Assembly: GCA_964556705.1 (NCBI GenBank)
Contig: CAZKXX010000126.1
Location: 1 to 8,874 of the forward strand
Length of the DNA: 8,874 bases
Source of the DNA: CAZKXX01 sp964556705
GTDB lineage: Bacteria; Acidobacteriota; Terriglobia; UBA7540
Reading direction: 5' to 3'
Shown here: piece by piece, positions 6,506 to 8,874 of the stretch
Numbering within the stretch: position 1 is the first letter of the stretch
How the letters are laid out: each line of letters begins with the position of its first letter
The notes under the pieces: model-generated
The model's input: the letters and a program-made list of their open reading frames with translations, nothing else
Told to the model about the DNA's origin: nothing
The model's database searches: none
Translations under genes and position numbers: made by a program

Positions 6506-6511
6506 TATAAT
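6506..6511 (+). promoter_or_regulatory. Consensus -10 box of the DUF5996 gene
   Basis: A perfect TATAAT stands out in GC-rich DNA, 112 bases before the GTG start. The -35 at 17 bases' spacing is CTGCTC, a poor match, which suggests activator dependence or control by the overlapping palindrome. Transcription would begin near 6518, leaving a leader of roughly 105 bases. Confidence 0.55.
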
Positions 6512-6521
6512 GTCACGGTGA

Positions 6522-6565
6522 CCTTGCCCGCCGGTGCGGTTTCGTCTCCGGCCGGGGGGCAAAGG
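6522..6565 (+). promoter_or_regulatory. Strong stem in the DUF5996 leader
   Basis: CCTTGCCC (6522-6529) pairs with GGGCAAAGG (6557-6565, one bulged A). After a G-G mismatch, CCGG (6531-6534) pairs with CCGG (6552-6555), closing a 17-base loop. It would form at the very 5' end of the transcript, where it could stabilise the RNA or act in cis control. It matches no riboswitch class I know. Confidence 0.4.
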
Positions 6566-6611
6566 CCGCTGAATCGGACCCGCTTGAATATGGAGTCCAG
6601 CCGCACGGCAC

Positions 6612-6616
6612 AGGAG
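6612..6616 (+). promoter_or_regulatory. Ribosome binding site deciding the GTG start
   Basis: AGGAG lies 7 bases before GTG 6624. No in-frame ATG with a ribosome site lies upstream, and the conserved family N-terminus (WPRLPLETW) begins 12 residues in, so GTG is the natural start. Confidence 0.65.
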
Positions 6617-6623
6617 AATTCTC

Positions 6624-7550
6624 GTGAAGCCCCCGGATAAGTCGAGTGAAGAAGTGTGGCCGCGTCTTCCTCTCGAAACCTGGGCAGATACCTGCGCGAC
6701 GTTGCACCTGTGGACCCAGATCGTCGGCAAGGTCCGCCTGGCCCAAAGTCCCTGGGTGAATCACTCCTGGCACGTCACGCTCTACGTGACCGCGAGAGGG
6801 CTCACCACTTCGCCGATCCCGTATGGCGTTCGGACTTTCCAGATTGATTTCGACTTCATCCGCCACGAACTGAAGATCGAAACCAGCGACGGCGGAGTCG
6901 AAAGTCTCCCGCTCGTGCCGCAGTCCGTCGCAGCCTTCTACCGACGGTTCACGGAAGCGATGGTAAAACTCGGCCTTCACGTGAAGATCCACCCCGTAGC
7001 CAACGAAATCCCCGAGCGGATTCGCCTGGACCGGGATGAGTCTCACGGCACCTACGATGCAGAGTACGCGAATCGTTTCTGGCGAATCCTGGTGCAGGCC
7101 GACCGCGTCTTCAAGCGCTTTCGGGCGCGCTTCATCGGGAAGTGCAGCCCGGTCCACTTTTTCTGGGGGGCTCCCGACCTCGCGGTGACCCGCTTCTCCG
7201 GACGACGGGCCCCAAAACATCCCGGCGGCGTCCCCAATCTGCCGGACCGCGTGGCGCACGAGGCCTACTCGCACGAGGTCAGCAGTTGCGGCTTCTGGCC
7301 GGGCGGCGGTCCAATTCCTTACGCGGCGTTTTACTCCTACGCGTACCCCGAGCCGGCGGACTTTGCGGAAGCGCCCGTCAGGCCCACCGCAGCGTTTTAT
7401 AGCGGCGAGCTGCGGGAGTTCATTGTCCCCTACGACGCCGTTCGCAAGGCCGAGTCGCCGGATGACGCGCTTCTTGACTTTCTCCAGACGACGTATGAAG
7501 CGGCTGCGAATCTCGGAAAATGGGACCGGCACTTTCTGGAATGCGGATGA
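6624..7550 (+). CDS. DUF5996 family protein
   Basis: This 308-residue protein is full length for DUF5996, an uncharacterised bacterial family. The hallmark stretches are visible in order: LHLWTQIVGKVRLA (27-40), HVTLYVTARGLTTSPIPYG (50-68), FQIDFDFIRHEL (72-83), RFWRILVQADRVFKRFR (151-167), SPVHFFWGAPDLAVTRFSG (175-193), HPGGVPNLP (199-207), EAYSHEVSSCGFWPGGG (213-229) and an AAFYS...PYDAVR tail (256-274). It has no signal peptide or membrane segment, so it is probably cytosolic. Its many invariant His, Trp, Asp and Gly residues suggest an enzyme or metal-binding role, but no reaction is known and none is proposed. The gene has its own TATAAT promoter with a palindrome at the -35 position. 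It ends 16 bases from the convergent barrel gene, with no terminator between them. Confidence 0.9.
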   Translation: MKPPDKSSEEVWPRLPLETWADTCATLHLWTQIVGKVRLAQSPWVNHSWHVTLYVTARGLTTSPIPYGVRTFQIDFDFIRHELKIETSDGGVESLPLVPQSVAAFYRRFTEAMVKLGLHVKIHPVANEIPERIRLDRDESHGTYDAEYANRFWRILVQADRVFKRFRARFIGKCSPVHFFWGAPDLAVTRFSGRRAPKHPGGVPNLPDRVAHEAYSHEVSSCGFWPGGGPIPYAAFYSYAYPEPADFAEAPVRPTAAFYSGELREFIVPYDAVRKAESPDDALLDFLQTTYEAAANLGKWDRHFLECG

Positions 7551-7566
7551 ACCTGACGCTCACCCC

Positions 7567-8202
7567 TCAGAACGCCCAGCCGAGCGTTCCGACAAGCTGG
7601 TTACGGCTGAAGGCGTAACGGGTAAAGTCGGCGCCGAAGAAAAAGTTTCCCCAGCGTGAAGGATAGAAGCGCGCGCCCGCGCCGGCGTTGCCGAGAAAGT
7701 TCCAGCGGCTCGGGCAGAGGTCCTCGAACCCCTGGAACCGGCACACGTCCTGAAACTGGCCGAGGAAATTCGGCAGCTCGAACCGCGTCCGGTTGCCCGT
7801 CAGCGCGCCGCCGTAGCGCACCACGAGGTCCACGCGCGGCGACTGCACGACGTCGAAGCCGAGCGTGGGATTGACAATCAGGATTTCGTCGCGGAAACGC
7901 GCCGGCGAGCCGAGCTGCTGGTCGAAATACTCGATCGTCGAGACCGGAACATAATCGAAGGCAAACTGAACGCTCAGGCGGCGGATGCCCGGCCGGTCGA
8001 TCGGGTGATAGATTCCGCGGAAGCCGCCGGAAAATTTCGTCTCTTCCAGTTCCTGCTGTCGCAGACCCTGTTTCCAGTGCGCGCCCAGACGCAGTTCGAC
8101 GGAACCGCGGCCGGAACGCTCGAAGCCGGTCAATTGCGCCGCGGCCTCGCGGCCCGAGGCGACAGTCAGAAGTAACGTCACTACGGTGATGATTCTCAAC
8201 AT
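7567..8202 (-). CDS. Small outer-membrane beta-barrel protein
   Basis: With the start at ATG 8202 the protein has 211 residues. Residues 1-22 are a signal peptide (MLRIITVVTLLL, cut near EAAAQ). The rest alternates polar and non-polar residues as in an 8-strand-type outer-membrane barrel: SVELRLGAHW (34-43), RRLSVQFAFDYVPV (74-87), DEILIVNPTLGFDVV (105-119), RVDLVVRYGGAL (123-134), NAGAGARFYP (172-181), FFFGADFTRYAF (187-198) and a last strand LVGTLGWAF. The final Phe is the classical outer-membrane assembly signal. Cys154 and Cys163 may form a disulfide in a surface loop. The frame is open to 8367, but that extension is rejected because AGGGAG lies 5 bases before ATG 8202 and the signal peptide starts there. 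The function is unknown. Such proteins are often named only 'outer membrane beta-barrel protein'. Confidence 0.75.
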   Translation of the reverse strand: MLRIITVVTLLLTVASGREAAAQLTGFERSGRGSVELRLGAHWKQGLRQQELEETKFSGGFRGIYHPIDRPGIRRLSVQFAFDYVPVSTIEYFDQQLGSPARFRDEILIVNPTLGFDVVQSPRVDLVVRYGGALTGNRTRFELPNFLGQFQDVCRFQGFEDLCPSRWNFLGNAGAGARFYPSRWGNFFFGADFTRYAFSRNQLVGTLGWAF

Positions 8203-8207
8203 GGAAA

Positions 8208-8213
8208 CTCCCT
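8208..8213 (-). promoter_or_regulatory. Ribosome binding site deciding the barrel-protein start
   Basis: AGGGAG on the minus strand lies 5 bases before ATG 8202. It supports the signal-peptide start over the frame opening at 8367. Confidence 0.6.
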
Positions 8214-8314
8214 GCCACCGAGATCGCCCGCGCCCCGGCCCGGCCGCCACCAGCGGGTTGGATGCCCTCGCCGCCGGCAGCGCCGCCTCTGGCTGGATAA
8301 TCCGTTCCCCGCGA

Positions 8315-8388
8315 GTTGCCGATCCAACGTCACCGTTGCCGACGGCCGCCGTCCCATTCAACGTCAAACCCTCCGCGCACGTTGCCGA
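8315..8388. repeat. GTTGCCGA x3 and CAACGTCA x2 repeat cluster
   Basis: GTTGCCGA occurs exactly at 8315-8322, 8335-8342 and 8381-8388. The first two are 20 bases apart, about two helical turns. CAACGTCA occurs at 8325-8332 and 8359-8366, and its CAACGT core is the inverse of ACGTTG at 8379-8384. The last GTTGCCGA contains the candidate -35 box of the DoxX gene. Confidence 0.45.
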
Positions 8389-8410
8389 CCTGCATTATCC
8401 CGTCTAATCT
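8382..8410 (+). promoter_or_regulatory. Candidate promoter of the DoxX gene
   Basis: TTGCCG (8382-8387), a 17-base spacer and TAATCT (8405-8410) give an acceptable but imperfect sigma-70-like pair. The -35 box lies inside a GTTGCCGA repeat, so the repeats and this promoter may be linked. Confidence 0.35.
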
Positions 8411-8464
8411 AGGAGAGGTACGGGCAAACCAGCCCGGGAACGCTCCGGACGGGAGGCAAGTCTC

Positions 8465-8874
8465 ATGATACACGCTTTGATTTCGCGCTTCGAACCTTTC
8501 GCCCTGGCGCTGATGCGCATCGTGGCCGGGTTTCTCTTTTCGCTGCACGGCTTTCAGAAAGTCCTCGGGCTGCTGGGCGGCATGGGCGGCACGGGCGCCG
8601 CGGCCGAGTTCCTTTCGCTCGCCTGGGTCGGCGGCTTCCTCGAGCTCGCGGGAGGACTGTTACTGATGGCGGGCCTGTTCCGCCGCCCGGTGGCGTTCAT
8701 CGTGAGCGGTGAGATGGCCGTCGCCTACTTCATGGCGCACTTCCCGCGCGGCTTCTGGCCCATTCTGAACGGCGGCGAGCTGGCGGCGCTCTATGCGTTC
8801 GTGTTTCTTTACCTCTTCGCGGCGCCCACCGACCCGTGGTCGCTCGACCGCGCGCTCTTCAAGCCGCGGAAGAC
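8465..8874 (+). CDS. DoxX family membrane protein (3' end cut by window)
   Basis: The frame starts at ATG 8465, with GGGAGG 8 bases upstream, and is still open after 136 residues at the right edge. Four membrane segments are visible, at about 12-28, 52-70, 75-92 and 105-121. Family landmarks are LHGFQKVLG (27-35), GGFLELAGGLLLMAGLFRRP (56-75), AYFMAHFPRGFWPILNGGE (87-105) and LAALYAFVFLYLFAA (106-120), followed by a D-P-W-S-L-D stretch. DoxX proteins are small inner-membrane proteins of about 130-150 residues, so little is missing. Some take part in redox or quinone-linked processes, and a partner role in oxidative stress has been described for actinobacterial members. The specific role here is unknown. 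It is divergent from the outer-membrane barrel gene. Confidence 0.85.
   Translation, partial: MIHALISRFEPFALALMRIVAGFLFSLHGFQKVLGLLGGMGGTGAAAEFLSLAWVGGFLELAGGLLLMAGLFRRPVAFIVSGEMAVAYFMAHFPRGFWPILNGGELAALYAFVFLYLFAAPTDPWSLDRALFKPRK

Larger units (their letters stand above)
6318..6623. other. Intergenic region with DUF5996 promoter and structured leader
   Basis: These 306 bases hold no convincing gene. The left third is plain GC-rich sequence with no T-run terminator after the MBL-fold gene. The right half contains a hairpin (6455-6469), a palindrome (6468-6486), a TATAAT box (6506-6511), a long leader stem (6522-6565) and the DUF5996 ribosome site. A 16-codon frame starting at ATG 6590 has no ribosome site and overlaps the DUF5996 start, so it is not called. 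Confidence 0.55.
8203..8464. other. Divergent intergenic region with repeated octamers
   Basis: No gene is seen in these 262 bases between the minus-strand barrel gene and the plus-strand DoxX gene. They contain three GTTGCCGA and two CAACGTCA copies (8315-8388), a candidate DoxX promoter and a short hairpin CGGGC-AAACCA-GCCCG (8421-8436) in the presumed DoxX leader. No clear minus-strand promoter for the barrel gene was found. Confidence 0.5.

Noticed and set aside
6590..6640. 16-codon possible leader peptide before DUF5996
   Set aside because: It lacks a ribosome site and has no run of regulatory codons. It overlaps the GTG start only by chance as far as can be seen.
6311..6730. 139-residue minus-strand frame across the MBL/DUF5996 intergenic region
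   Set aside because: It has no domain signal or ribosome site, and it overlaps both neighbours and the promoter elements.
6513..7532. 339-residue minus-strand frame opposite the DUF5996 gene
   Set aside because: It mirrors a gene with clear family motifs and shows none of its own.

Overview
This GC-rich window is densely coding and single-chromosome-like in character. Several genes encode exported or outer-membrane proteins, so the host is Gram-negative. The gene set (a DUF5996 protein, a GHL6-type secreted glycoside hydrolase, TPR/Omp85 proteins, a DoxX protein) and strong AGGAGG-type ribosome sites suit a soil acidobacterium, perhaps of the Solibacter/Bryobacter kind. That assignment is inferred from protein style only. 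I saw no mobile element, CRISPR array, rRNA or intact tRNA.

Left part (1-2798, all minus strand). A gene cut by the left edge resembles the N-terminus of a nucleoside 2-deoxyribosyltransferase-like protein. Next is a compact three-gene envelope cluster, read from 2798 down to 150: a small two-membrane-segment protein like PA2779 (DUF6627), a secreted C39-type cysteine peptidase like PA2778, and a TPR-POTRA-Omp85-barrel protein. In the usual PA2778 protein the C39 and TPR parts are one chain. Here they are two overlapping genes, and the TPR part has its own signal sequence and an added outer-membrane barrel. This is the most interesting system in the window: a candidate periplasm/outer-membrane processing or translocation module.

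Middle (2799-5294). A 296-base non-coding region upstream of that cluster carries TGTAAT repeats and short palindromes. It is followed by a minus-strand secreted glycoside hydrolase of GHL6 type, then a divergent intergenic region.

Right part (5295-8874). A metallo-beta-lactamase-fold hydrolase with an unusual export-like N-terminus and a DUF5996 gene lie on the plus strand. The DUF5996 gene is preceded by a near-perfect palindrome, a TATAAT box and a strong leader hairpin. Convergent to it is a small outer-membrane beta-barrel protein on the minus strand. Divergent from that is a DoxX-family membrane protein cut by the right edge. The last divergent intergenic region contains three GTTGCCGA and two CAACGTCA copies, a plausible operator array.

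Apart from the three-gene cluster, the genes look like independent transcription units, and no shared pathway is evident.
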